From the NCBI GenBank assembly GCA_014871385.1, contig CM026423.1, forward strand, positions 16,915,690 to 16,979,689: a DNA stretch of 64,000 bases, read 5' to 3'. This stretch comes from Ceratodon purpureus. Taxonomy: Eukaryota; Streptophyta; Bryopsida; Pseudoditrichales; Ditrichaceae. The position numbers and the translations under genes were made by a program. The notes below the pieces were generated by a model. It made no database searches. It worked only from the letters and a program-made list of their open reading frames with translations, and had not been told where the DNA came from. Of the stretch, positions 23,334 to 35,360 are shown piece after piece (the first letter of the stretch is position 1; every line of letters begins with the position of its first letter).

Positions 23334-26300
23334 TCACCTTCTAATGCTCGGCTTGCGAACTGGTTGACTGGCGACGTCGTCGTCTACGAAGATGGAGAAC
23401 CCACTGGTCGGCTTGCTTACAGGTTTGGTTTTCGGGATACGTCTCTCTACGTTTCTTGGAGCTGGCGCCGCTTCTTCATCTGTGTAGACCTGGAAACTGC
23501 CCTTCGGTGCCCCTGATGATGACCCCTTGGAGGAAGGTTTGGAGAATCCGGTGTCTTGGGAAGTTTTCAATCCCTGGATGTCGAGATCATCATCTACAAA
23601 GACATCGAATGATCCACGAGCTGGCCCAGATGAGGGCTTCCGTGTTGGTGGCCTTGCAACCTTGACATCTTCATCGACGAACACTTCGAAGCCTCCCTTC
23701 GCTGGTTTCTTGGGAGGTAGTTCTTCGTCTTGAAAAATCTCGAAAGGCTTACTGTTCTTCTGAAGCTTAGAGTTATTCCTAGGAGGAGGAGCGCTCAGTT
23801 CTTCATCTACGAATACCTCAAAGCCTCCCTTTTTCCCTTGGTTAGGGTCGTTTTCCTCATCGTTGAAGACCTGGAACGCTGCTTTGTTCTTGTTGACAGT
23901 GGTCTTCTGAGGACGAGGGATGTCAAATCCATCGTCAAGATCGTCGACAAAGACCTCAAATCCTGCATTTGAGTTAATTGGACCAGACCGTGAGGGATTG
24001 GTAACCCTGGCTTTGCGCTGAGCCGGTTTCTCACAGGAGAGCGGCCGGTTGAACATTGAGAGGATGTCTTGAAGGCACTCCTTCGATGTCATGGTCTGGT
24101 CGATCAGCCCATGATGAAGTTCGTTGCTTCTTCCTCCATTTATGATAAGCTCCTCGGCATATTTCTTGATTGCCACAGTCTCTTCCCCGTTTATAGAGAA
24201 CTGAGAGATGGGCATCGTACAAGCAAATGCTGGAGGCTCATCCATAGAGCTTGCAGAGCTTACTCTGGAAATGGAAGATTTGTTCGATTGAGGTGGCATG
24301 AAATTCGCAACAGAGTCATCAGCGGAAACTCGATGAGAGTTGCCTCGAGATGCTCTCGATGGCTCCTTATCGCTCAGGTTAGATGATGGAGACTGTTGCC
24401 TGCCACTCTTCGATTGGAACATGTTTAAGGATTTCTCAATCAACTTTGCCTTCTCAGCTGAGCTTCGAGGTGACGACACTGAATTGTGATTGAGAGAATG
24501 AAGAGGCGCTTTCCATCTGGAGAGCCTGGCTTCTTCAAAACTCGATTCGTGCCCGTCCTCTACCGACTTGTAAATTTCAGACCCTACCAACTGCAGATGA
24601 TCACCATTCTCTGATCCATCTGACGCTGAATAAAAACCAGATGTATGATTAGTATTGTACTGTAAAGAGAAGGGAGCTAGCAAGAGGAGATTCAGAGATT
24701 GTGATGTGACTCCAAAAGGTGATGCCTAGATGTGAATCATAAATGCATCCACTTGTGAGAGGCAATGAAGAAATCGCGAATAGCAGCATAAATTAATGCT
24801 AACAGATACAGTTTCATTGAGCTGTAAAAGGAAGTTCATGTTAAAGCCCACCTTGCTCACGGGCATTTCCACGGGGATCTCTCCGGAGAAGAGAAGCAGT
24901 GGATGGCTTTTCACTCTCTGTGAAATGCAGAAGAGGGTTCTTTTGCAACGCCTCTTGGTCTCTGCAATCAAGACCGGTAGATCAGTACAACTATGAGCCT
25001 CTACTGCCATAAAAACAAAAAAAATTGAATAAATTCAAAAGGGTTTTGCGAACGCAAAATTTCAAGATATGTAAGCGGATGAGATGACGGTTCAAATGGA
25101 AATCAACAAACCTGCGAAGGTCACATACTCCATCAACTCGTTGTCTAAGAGTTGTTGATGACACTGCCGCATTCTTAGCTTTCATCCTGGCTTGTGCTTC
25201 TTCACACTCCTCATCGACAAAAACTTCTATAGGAGGGTGCGCCTCCACATGCTTTAGTACTTTTCCCACCCGAGGCAGTTTAGTCTCGGTCCATTTCGAA
25301 GGTAGCTGGTCATTCTCTTTCTTAATTTCTTTCTGGGTCCCTAAATTCTTCCAAGTGGTACTGGCAGGGGCACGCACGCTCGTAGCTTGTGCAACAGAAG
25401 ACGGACGAGCTCCTGAGCTAAACTCATCATCCACGAATATTCCAATTCCAGACCTGCTAGGACAGAGGAAAAGTTGGTAAGCAAGTTGAGTGCGTCATTC
25501 GTGACCAGCCAGCGAACTTTACTAGATCACCCTTAAAAATAATTGTACTGGTCAAAATAGGTTATAATAAAAATTAGTCCAATATGACAACATATCGGGC
25601 ACTCGAGCAGCCTCAAAAGCTACGAAGTTCACGCACCTCGGCACTTGAGGTTGCTGGATTTTCCGTCTTTGTTGATCTTGCACAATCGAAGGATTTCTCG
25701 CTGAAGAACCTGGTCATGCACGTTATTCATTAGCTATAATTGAAATATTTGACTGCATTGTTTAGACAGTATGAGCTCGAGTTCAATGTTGAATAAAAGA
25801 TATCAACACTATTAATTATGAGCTGAAATACATGTGCAGCAATAGGCGCTGAGGTAAGGAGTACTCACGGGTTTGAGAAGTTTTAATCTCTCCAAAATGC
25901 CGCACCTTATCTGGCTCAAAAGAGTCCTCTTGATCCTGCAAGTGCCAGCAGAACCAACTGACTTAAGGAAGACTCGTAGACGTACTAATTAAATATCTCA
26001 AGAAAAAACGTGTGAATTTTCGTTCAGACATCCTGTTCACAGACTTAGAACTTACTTCTTGAAGTTTTCGCTCATTTCGTTGCATCATTCGCTTCAGAAA
26101 GCTCTGGTACATGCCCTGCAATCTCGTGGTAGGCTGAGCACCTCTGCCAGGAAAAAGGCTAGCTTCAATTAGACCACTAATTTGTTTAAATCAAGCACGG
26201 CATTAGACTTTTATGGACACTATCTTTATCAAGCTTTGACGTGTTCAGCATTACCTTCGCAGGCCGAGCTCGTAGATCTCATTCGCTTTGCTGTGACTTT

Positions 26301-27439
26301 TGCAGATTTCTTTGTAGGTGGCATATGCCTCGTAGAAAAGAGCATGGTCTTGCCCAATAGAGCGTGCTTCAAGAAACTGATAGATCTCTTGCGGCTCTTT
26401 GCATAAATCGGCCTGCAACCAGCGCAATCACCCAACGAGTAAGTGACATGAGAATTTCGAAGTTGCTAGTTCATTTTCCCCATCACGGACCCTGACCCAA
26501 AAGGGTTAAATGCTATCTCTCCCTGTAAGAAAACATTACTTTAGGCAATGAGGACTATTTCATCAACGGGACTCAACATAGCCAAGTGCTGACAAGCAAA
26601 ACATTAGCAATATAAAGGGATAAACTCACGTAAAGCACCCAAACTCGTAAGTAGCGAATATCAGACTTGTACCGCTCGTCGTCCTGAAATGTGCGAGTGC
26701 AGGCCTCTACCACCGGTAAGAGCTCGGACTGATGACCCCCGGCGGGGTATGTGTCTTTCACCCATCTTATCAACCTGGCCAAGAGAACCACCAGCATAAG
26801 TCGATTTTTTACATACTTCATATCTCGAAAACAGAGAGGAGATAATCTGACTTCGAGATTGCAGTAGCCGGTGTGGTTTATCAGTGATTGGTCAAAGATA
26901 AATCGCCTCCTGTAATAGACTACAGGAATGTAGAAACGGTTGTACAAGCTGCTGATGTCATACAGCTAGGGTACATGATGCGGAAAATTCATGATAATTA
27001 CAATCGAGTAAGGAGTTAACATACTGGAGCCATGGCTGCAGTGGGTCATCTCCTTCGTAGTTGTCGATAGCCTCAACCATTAATCTGCAATGATCAATAA
27101 GGCACAAGTTAACTGGAAAGTAATGCCACAATTCACTTCTGAAACTGACGGAAAAAACATCCTATTGGCCACCATGATGTCCAGACTTTTCAATTGCCAA
27201 ACTCGCTACTTAAGAGTAGACAATATTCCATTTACATTTCCACTAATATTTACACTCCTGAGGAGCAGAATATGATCAAATCTGTTCCGCGAAGCTGCAT
27301 AATTAAACCTGCGCTGTCTCTCGCATATCTTGGGTGCAGCCGGGCTCTCCTCTTTAGCTCGAAGAGTTTCGTTCAGGACTTCGACCTTGCGCCCCTTGCG
27401 CAACGGCTGGACATTCTCCTTGCTCAATTCCCATTCCAT
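23334..27439 (-). CDS. MAD3: MAD3/BUBR1-like spindle checkpoint protein with ABBA-motif array
   Basis: Ten exons read downward: 27439-27309, 27084-27025, 26774-26630, 26412-26255, 26143-26056, 25935-25869, 25709-25637, 25453-25112, 24961-24852, 24625-23334. They total 2466 bases in phase, 821 residues. MAD3/BUBR1 is part of the mitotic checkpoint complex that inhibits APC/C-CDC20. A KEN box lies at residues 7-9 (SKENVQPLRKGR). The TPR-type MAD3/BUB1 domain spans about 44-190 (RYKSDIRYLRVWVLY, GQDHALFYEAYA, ANEIYELGL). A second KEN at 286-288 is flanked by ABBA-like motifs (GIFVDD about 246, IEVFVDE about 316). Near 570-585 a TSKECLQDILSMFNRPL element resembles one conserved in plant BUB1/MAD3 proteins. 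The last exon adds eight ABBA-type motifs at 614, 642, 660, 686, 704, 731, 769 and 801. There is no kinase domain, so it is MAD3-type rather than BUB1. The start is the ATG just ahead of the first KEN; a leader intron probably ends near 27475. Confidence 0.93.
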
Positions 27440-28800
27440 GCTTGACTTCAGAGCTCAACACATACTCAGCGAATCTGCAAAATAAAAACCTTGAGCTCCT
27501 GTTGTGGACGTAGACATAGGGCGTCCATAGAATTCTCCCATAAAACATCTAGCACGCCGTATTTCCTTCCAATCTCTTGCAGATCACTCGAAAGCCCCTG
27601 TACTCTCACTCATGCCCCGTTACGGGCTCTCCAACCACATGAATCCTTTACTCTGCCCTATACACCCACGTCACACCCCTCTAGCGAAAAAATCTCAACA
27701 ATTCACGGACAGAGACTACCAGGTGAGGACTAATTTCTCACCATCCTCTTGTCCAAATCCCCGCAACCAACCAATTCTCACCACATTCACAGGGAACAAG
27801 TGCAGCCCAGCTCTGATCGATCTAGGAACGCAAACACATTCCGTAACAACAGAATGAACCCAATCAAACTGAAACGATCACACTGAAAAGAAAACCTCAC
27901 TCCCCCAATCTGCACAGAGCATCCCCTCCACCCCCTATCCCACAAACCCAGGCCAATTCAACACCCACACTCACCCACTTCCACAATCCAACCCTTCAAC
28001 AAACCATCCCTCGAAACTCAATCCCAACCCACACTCCCCAACCCAAAACTCCAAAACTCCTCCCTCATCTCGTAAAACACGCCCAAACACCAACCCAACC
28101 CAAAACCCTGCTCACCGTCACTTCAAAACTAGACCTCCATGCACACCATCCACTCCAAAACCTCCACCCAAACCCAAACCCAAACCCAGTGACTCCTCAA
28201 CCCAGATCAACCACGCCACATCGATTGAGCTCCAAAACTGATGATGAGAAACGAGACTCACCACTCTGATTATGCACTTGGTGGCCACGCCTGAGGAAAA
28301 CTCCGAATGCTTGAAAACTGGTGTCTGTGTGTGATTGAGCCTGCAGTGCGGTGATGGTGATTATATGATCTATGCTTCTGATCGAGTAATCGATTCGAGA
28401 ATGGGAGATGAGAACGCGAGCGGAGGTGTTCTGTGAAGAGTCGTTGCGACGCAGGCGGGGTAGCGGGTATGGGAGGGTTTTGGCGGGTACTGGGGTGGTA
28501 TTGGAGGGTATAATGGGCTTGGTGGGCGGGTGTGGCAGGGTATCGGGCGCTGTACGGGGAGAGCCGTTGGGGGGTTTGAATGCACGCGGGGATGGGGGGT
28601 GGTGTTCGCGGGTGTGGGTGGGGGTGCTTGGATGGGGGCGGGTTTAATCCTTGCCAGGATTTGTAGTTTCTTTTTTAAGGTAGCAGCGGTAAAAAGTGCC
28701 ACTTTTGGAGCCCTTTCTACTGGTAAATGGCAAAGTTGGTGTGAAAAAAATGCTACTTTGGTCGTAGTTTTCTTTTTACTGCACTAGGATTTGACGGTAA
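27440..28800 (-). promoter_or_regulatory. MAD3 leader and promoter, with G-rich block
   Basis: This is the minus-strand leader and promoter side of the MAD3 gene. 27900-28200 is C-rich on the plus strand, with CCAAAC units near 28170. At 28456-28650 the plus strand has many runs of three or more G, which could form G-quadruplexes. No other gene is supported. Confidence 0.4.
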
Positions 28801-31800
28801 ATTTCAGTATCTCAAAAATTTGCAAGGCTAATTTTTCTTCTAAAGACTTTTATATCCATAGAGATAATTCCTTTTCTAAAGCAACCTTTTGTATATGATT
28901 CATTGTCTAGACATCTTTTTATGAATGGAGAGAACGTGTAGCTAATTATAGATTGTTCAGTGGAAATTAGAAATCATCTATTGTATTTTTCATGAATTGA
29001 CAATAATGCCAAACAAAAAGCCACTCTAAAAGAAATTAAGTAAAAAAATAAATGAAAGACATAAATATGATCTTTTGGAAAAAAAAGAAACGAAAGGCGC
29101 AAATCAATCTAAACTTTCTTAGAAAGTTGAGATCTAAGAAAGTCTTGCAAAGATATAGCTAGTTATTATTCATTAAGGAGGTTGATTTTAGGAAAGTTGA
29201 CCTTGGACACTCATCGGCAAAGTTATTAATTTGAATTTTTACATTAGCATGAGAAACAAGACGTTTGATTAAAAATTCAAGGACTTGAATGTCACACAGT
29301 AGAAATCAATACTAAACTATGTAGAATGCTTTTGACTAAAAAACATGATCATCTTTATTAATTTTGATATTTTGATATTCAAATGGTAATTTGAGTGGGG
29401 TTTTTAAAAATAGATTTAAATTACTGAAAAATAGAAGTTCTATTTAAAAATTTAGAGTACAAAGAAAAATTAGTAAACATTTAATTACATGAAGAAAATC
29501 ATTGAATGGTAAAAACATTAAAAAATGAATCAGATGAAATGGCTTACGATAAAATCTATGTGTTATGTAATCACTGATGGCAAGTAAATGTTGAAATTTG
29601 CAAGTAGTGTGGTTCTAAAAGCTTTGCAAATCTTTATAATAATTGGAAGTTGGGTAAATTTGAAAAAGGAGCTTCACTAAGATTATGAAAGTAGATCTAA
29701 GAAAGACAAAGAGCACTTTGGATTTGAATAAACTTCAATACAATACTACAACAAAATGTGTTAAAAGAATAGGCCAACTAGAATTTACACTAGATATGTT
29801 TGTATCAAGATGATTTGTGACTTTTATGAATCATAAATAGTACTTTACAACACTATGGAAGCGACAACCGTACTTTGATCCACTTCAACATAGTAATATC
29901 AATCAAAAAAAAAAAAAAAAAAACAAAGTACAAGATTCAACAACGCACATCCAACTATAGTTAACATTTCTAAATTCATTAACAAAATTGCATGTCTTGG
30001 TTATTCCAGTATATACACACAATCATGATCTTGCCAATATGATGTTAGGATTAAATATCCTCTAAGCATCTATTATCTAGATCTAATTCACTTTCCACAC
30101 ATTACTATGATATAGATAGCTTCTTCAACTTTTGAGTATTCACAATCTTCATTGTTACATTTATATGACATGATTGCATACAAATATCAATTTAACTCCA
30201 AAGGACATCAATTTCACATTCAATGACATCAATTCATTACTCATTCATATAAAGAGGCAAAAATAACAAAGAAATTGTTTATTGTAGGACTTCACCTTGA
30301 TACAAGACATCTACACGCTTCAAATCAACTCACTGCAAATCAACCCACTCTAAGTCAACACTCCCATGACCCAAGCACACACAATGTGTCACCAATCAGC
30401 AATGTAAACTTTCTCTGATACCTCAAAATAAGGTATCAGAGAAAGTTTACATTGCTGATTAATGACCACCACCTTATTTTGACCCAAATTTCTAGTGGCA
30501 TTTTCATTTATTCCATTACTTATTTTTCTCTTGATATGACATTGTCATTTATTTTCAGTTACCAAAGGTTCCTTTATTGCACCATGATGTGAAAAAGTTT
30601 GTCTCATAAAGGCTTGGACTTATAAACATATACCTAAGTACTTACTATGGACAGGAAAGATAATTCAGAAAAACCAATTGGCTAAGTTTCGGGATTTAAT
30701 GGACCCTTTAGCTGTTTGAAACAATGACCATAGTGTAAAAGGGGCTTAGTTACCACTCTGATTCCAATAGGCATTTAATCAAAGGATATGAATGGTTAGC
30801 ATGCCAAATAGTTATAACTGTATGACCTTTCTTTTGCTACTTAGGGTCAGGTTTTGGAGACGATTGTCAGTCCTTTTGTAGAAGGCTCCTTCCCTGGGTG
30901 GAAGTTTATGTGTTAGCCAATTTGGAGTGTAGTAGTTAGAGGAGTAGCAAGTAGTGGAAGAGCATTGGAGACTGTGAAGACTGGTTTATGTACTGTGAAC
31001 AATTGGAGATAATATAATACGATATTAAATGAATGTTGTGTTGACAATCGGAAGTTGAATAGTTGTTGTGGACAATTGGATTGAGTCATTGAATGTGTGG
31101 TGTGTGTGTAAATTATTAAATTGCAATCAGCCTATTGGAGAAACTGAATTCAGGAAATGAGACAGTAGTAGTGATGGAGGATGTGATAATGGACAATGGT
31201 GAATAGATAGAAGGAGTGGATTATGAATGCTAAAAATGCCAATTGGAAATTGAGTAGTTATTGAGTTAGGAAATCGGATTATGACTATTGGAGTTAGTAA
31301 TGAGAAGGAATTAATTCAGAATATGGACTGATTGAAGAGAGGTGTGTCGTTGTAGTAAGCAGAGGGAAATTAATAAAATATTGCCAATTGGAAAAGCAGT
31401 GAACAGTTTGCATGCAGTAAAGATATGGATGGAGAAATATTAATGGAGCCTTGGAGCTTTTTATAAATTGAAGATGCCAATTGGGCAATCGAATACAGAG
31501 AGATAAGTTCTCAACTTGGTGTAATAAGTTTGCAGTCTTGACTGGGTGTTTGTAGGAAAATATAATAGCCTTTCTTCATCTTCCCATAGGGTAACTGAGA
31601 ATTAATGATGACAACCTAACTAATAACCTACAAATAGTCTCCCTAGTGAACGAACCTAATTTTATTGGAATTATTTCAATAAAGTAAAAATACTAATTCT
31701 ACACTTACCTAATTAAATTCATCTTAAGTTTATGCATGAGCATGAAAAGAGGTTAAAAGAGGAGTGTTTGGGCGGAATCATCAAATTACATCTTCTAAAA

Positions 31801-33770
31801 TTAAAGAAAGACAAAATTAATATGTTTTAAGGGCTTAAAGTCCTTTATCCTTCAACTCGATTCCAAGTCAAGAGAAGGTACAGTAAATAAAATTTATAAA
31901 TTTTATCATTTGAATTCAAAAAACAATGATCTCTTAATGAAAATCTCAAGTCTTAATCTCATTGGAGTTCCACCTTATGGTGTCTTTACAAGTTTGTTAA
32001 ACAATAGCTTCTAGAAAGGGCACAATTATGAAATCATTGAAGTAGAAAAGGACATTTATAATAAATATATTTTATTGTTGCTTTTGTACTACAACAAGTC
32101 AAACATTACTTCTGCTCACATCCTTCATCAACTCCCTCTACTTATGCACCTGGAAGATATATCATATATATTTAAATATAGAATTACAGAGGAAAATGTG
32201 ATTTTCATATGGTGTCATAAGGATAATGAATTTAGACACAACAAAAGGGCCAGTGTTGAGTGCATCAATCCATTTGTGTATAAGGTTTTTTCAATAAAAT
32301 GAAAAAGATTGAGGCTTATTTTGTAGAATTTGTAGCACATAAGAGAAGCTTGGAAATGAACAACAAAACTTCTAAAAGAGAAAGTCATGAACTTTAATTT
32401 TGATGATATAAACAATGTGTTGGTTAATACGGTAAACACAATTGAAAAGCAATCGAGAGAGAAATCTAATACGGCTAACGAGGAACTTCTTTTGAATTTG
32501 AAAAGGGCCATTGAAAATGATAATACGAAATTGAGATAAGAGATTCACATTGAATGGAAAGTATTTAAGGAAAGCATAGGAATAGATGCATAACGATATG
32601 CGAATGATTTGAAAAAAAAATTGAAGCAAAAAATGTTTGATATTTAAACCATCCTTGCATCAGCTATAGCAGAGATGTAACAAATTGTTGAGCAAAAAAG
32701 TCTTTTGTATCTACTTAACCCCTAAAGGCCTTTGAGACCACATTGTGGTCGCAACACTTCTAGGCAAGCTATTTTTAGCTCCCACATTTTTTGAATTTTC
32801 TTAAATTTTTACTATACATATTTTTCATCAGAAGCTTTCCATTGGTGCAAACTTCATAGCATTTGGAGTTACAATGCAAAAATTATGGATTTTATAAGAA
32901 TCTACTCTAAATCCGAGTAGCCAATAAACAATCATAATCTATCATTATTTGACTAAGTTGCGCGTCATTCATAAGAGCAGAGAGTGACAAGACAAAACTC
33001 CAAAGGGTGGGCACTTGCAAAATGATGACCCAACATTTTCTCATCCACATACATTCATGACAATTTTCATACAATTAACAATTTTATCTAACTAACAATT
33101 TCCATCTAAAGAAGTTGCTAAATTTTCTAATCCAAATGACAATTACCATCCAAATTTTAGCTTTCATCCAATTTTCATTTATCATCAACATCAAATCTTA
33201 CATCCACTCTTTAATTTTCATCTTGTTCTAACCATTGAAATTCACCTTGTAAACTTCAAAAAATTCATAACAACATCTTTTCAAAATTTAGATGTATCAA
33301 AATTCAAATCAACATCTTTTAAAAAAAAACATGGTCAAACAACAACATCTACAACTCCAGTGAAAAAATCTTAAATAAAAATCCGAAATATATTAGCACA
33401 TTTGCAACCTATGTATAAATTATTATAAGTATAATTGTTAGGACAAGATTCCTGTGGACGCTCTAAATTTGTGACCCCTTTTAAAACTGGATTTGCAAAA
33501 TATAAGAGGAAGAGTGAAGGGAGACCCCTTCCCCACCTTCCCAAGTACTCTAAGCTACTAGTGCGGTTAACCCTTGGTAACCACCCAAACCCCCTAACTC
33601 CCCAACCTCTTAAACTACTCAAATTCCTTTACTCCCTAACTCTAACCGTAATTAGTATGGAAACCATAGTTAGTCATGTTAATGGTTCTATTCCTAACAA
33701 CAATGTTTACAATAGACAATAATTTAACATATAAGTCATAAATTCTTTTAAAATATTAATTCAGTAGATA
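28801..33770. other. Gene-poor AT-rich DNA with decayed elements
   Basis: No intact gene. A 19-base A run lies at about 29906-29924. A perfect hairpin is at 30394-30460. Around 30900-31550 the words CAATTGGA and GACAATTGG recur, suggesting an old repeat. At about 32300-32640 the plus strand reads like a broken coiled-coil coding sequence (MKKIEAYFVEFVAHKRSLEM, later ANEELLLNLKRAIENDNTKL) with in-frame stops. An ORF at 33435-33722 has no recognised domain. Confidence 0.45.
30394..30460. repeat. Perfect 30-bp inverted repeat, 7-base loop
   Basis: The left arm 30394-30423 and right arm 30431-30460 are exact complements, with loop CAAAATA between. The arm begins AATCAGCAATGTAAACTTTC. A transcript would fold into a 30-bp stem. 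It may be a small foldback element or a small-RNA precursor. Confidence 0.85.
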
Positions 33771-34170
33771 CTCCCTCTGTCCCAAAATGATCTTCCTGTT
33801 GGCTTGCATTTCCTGTCCCAAAATGATCTTCCTGGTGGATGGATGGAATTTATTGGATGATTTTTAGAAAATCGGATGAAAATTGGAACATTTTGGATGA
33901 ACATTTGGATAACATGGATGAATGTTCCAAGAAGAACCAGAGGAGCTAAGGAAATGAGTGGCTACCGGTGCTCCTCAAAAATGGCCAAAAAATCCCACTT
34001 TTCAATGCTCCAAATCTGCACTTTTGAAAGGATTTTGAAACTCAAATTTTCAGGAATAAAAGAGTGCACCAAACTCTACTTCTAGCTCAAAAATGATTTC
34101 AAAATTGTCATTTTCAACCTTAATCCAGATCATTTTATCAAAGAGGAAGATCATTTTGGGACGGAGGGAG
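33771..34170. mobile_element. Stowaway-like MITE (Tc1/mariner group)
   Basis: A 400-bp element with 27-bp terminal inverted repeats (CTCCCTCTGTCCCAAAATGA at the left end) differing at one position, flanked on both sides by TA. The CTCCCTCCGTCCC end and TA target are the signature of plant Stowaway MITEs, moved by Tc1/mariner transposases. There is no transposase inside. The left end carries an extra inner copy of the 21-base end sequence (33814-33834), 36 bases in from the first. Confidence 0.88.
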
Positions 34171-34172
34171 TA

Positions 34173-35360
34173 TAATTTAAGCAATAGTTTTTTTTACATA
34201 AAGTTTTAAATTGTACTTCCAGCACTTCATCCAAATTACATACTTTTCAATGAATTTTGTGATTAGACAATTTTGTAGTTAAATAAAATTTTAATAGAAA
34301 ATATAATTTATTTAGGAAACCTTGATTTTAAAGTGCTAATTTGTAATTAAATTTTTAAGATCGTCAATTAATATCAAAGAATTGAAATATAAAAGTGTAT
34401 TAAGAATTTTGAGTCAAAATTCAATTTTTTTTCATTTTCAACAGAACTTTCATAAATATCTATGATCAAGGATTTTATATTCTACCTTTTATACCCCTCT
34501 AATATTTCACAAGGAATAAAGCTTTAAAAAATAGTTTTTTGGGTGATTTATATGTTATTTTGTTGAATCCTCTAAAACTTTACAAGATTTCTTATAAAAT
34601 TATCATAAAAGATATATTTACATATTTCTTTGATTCTTGAACAAGAAATTTTAAAGTTTTGAAAACGTTCATTTATGTATACCTTTATCTTATCAAAATT
34701 TAATATTCAATCATTTTTAATGCGTTTATTCTATAAAAATTAAAGCAAAAATTAAACTAAACAATTTGTGTAAAGAATTTGAGGTAAAATGTGTGTAAAG
34801 AATTTGAGGTAAAATTAAAAATAATGCACTTAATTATTCGAAAATAATTTTTACACATGAATATGATAGTGAACTTTGCATGCACTAATAATAATCGAAA
34901 TGACATCAACAATCGTAGGTCCATTAACTTTAAAAAAAATTAAATGCTTCACTTATTTTAAATCGATAAATTTCATTTTTAGACGATTGATAATATCTTT
35001 ATTTGTTTTTCATACACATATCTTGATTAAATTCATGAATCTTTGGTCGAAACATCAAAAATAATTTAAAATATTTAAAGAAAATTTTTCTTTTTCAGAA
35101 AAACTTAAAATAATTAGAGTTTTAAGATTTTGATAAAATCTCACTTATACTACTTGAAAAGCCTTCGATATACTACATTCTACTGTATAATCAAATCCCT
35201 TTTAATAAATTGTAATTTTGTTAAGCATATATAATTCTTAATTACAAAATACTATAAATATTTGAAATTTTCGTATCCATATCGTCATGTAGGCTACTAC
35301 AAAACTCTTCCTAGTGTTGACTTATTTCTATCTTTTATCTTATTTATGTTACTTAAGTAC
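34173..35360. other. AT-rich spacer
   Basis: AT-rich sequence; no gene or clear repeat recognised. Confidence 0.5.

Noticed and set aside
28150-28200. CCAAACC runs as a telomere-like repeat
   Set aside because: The unit is CCAAAC, not the plant telomere CCCTAAA, and only about three units are present.
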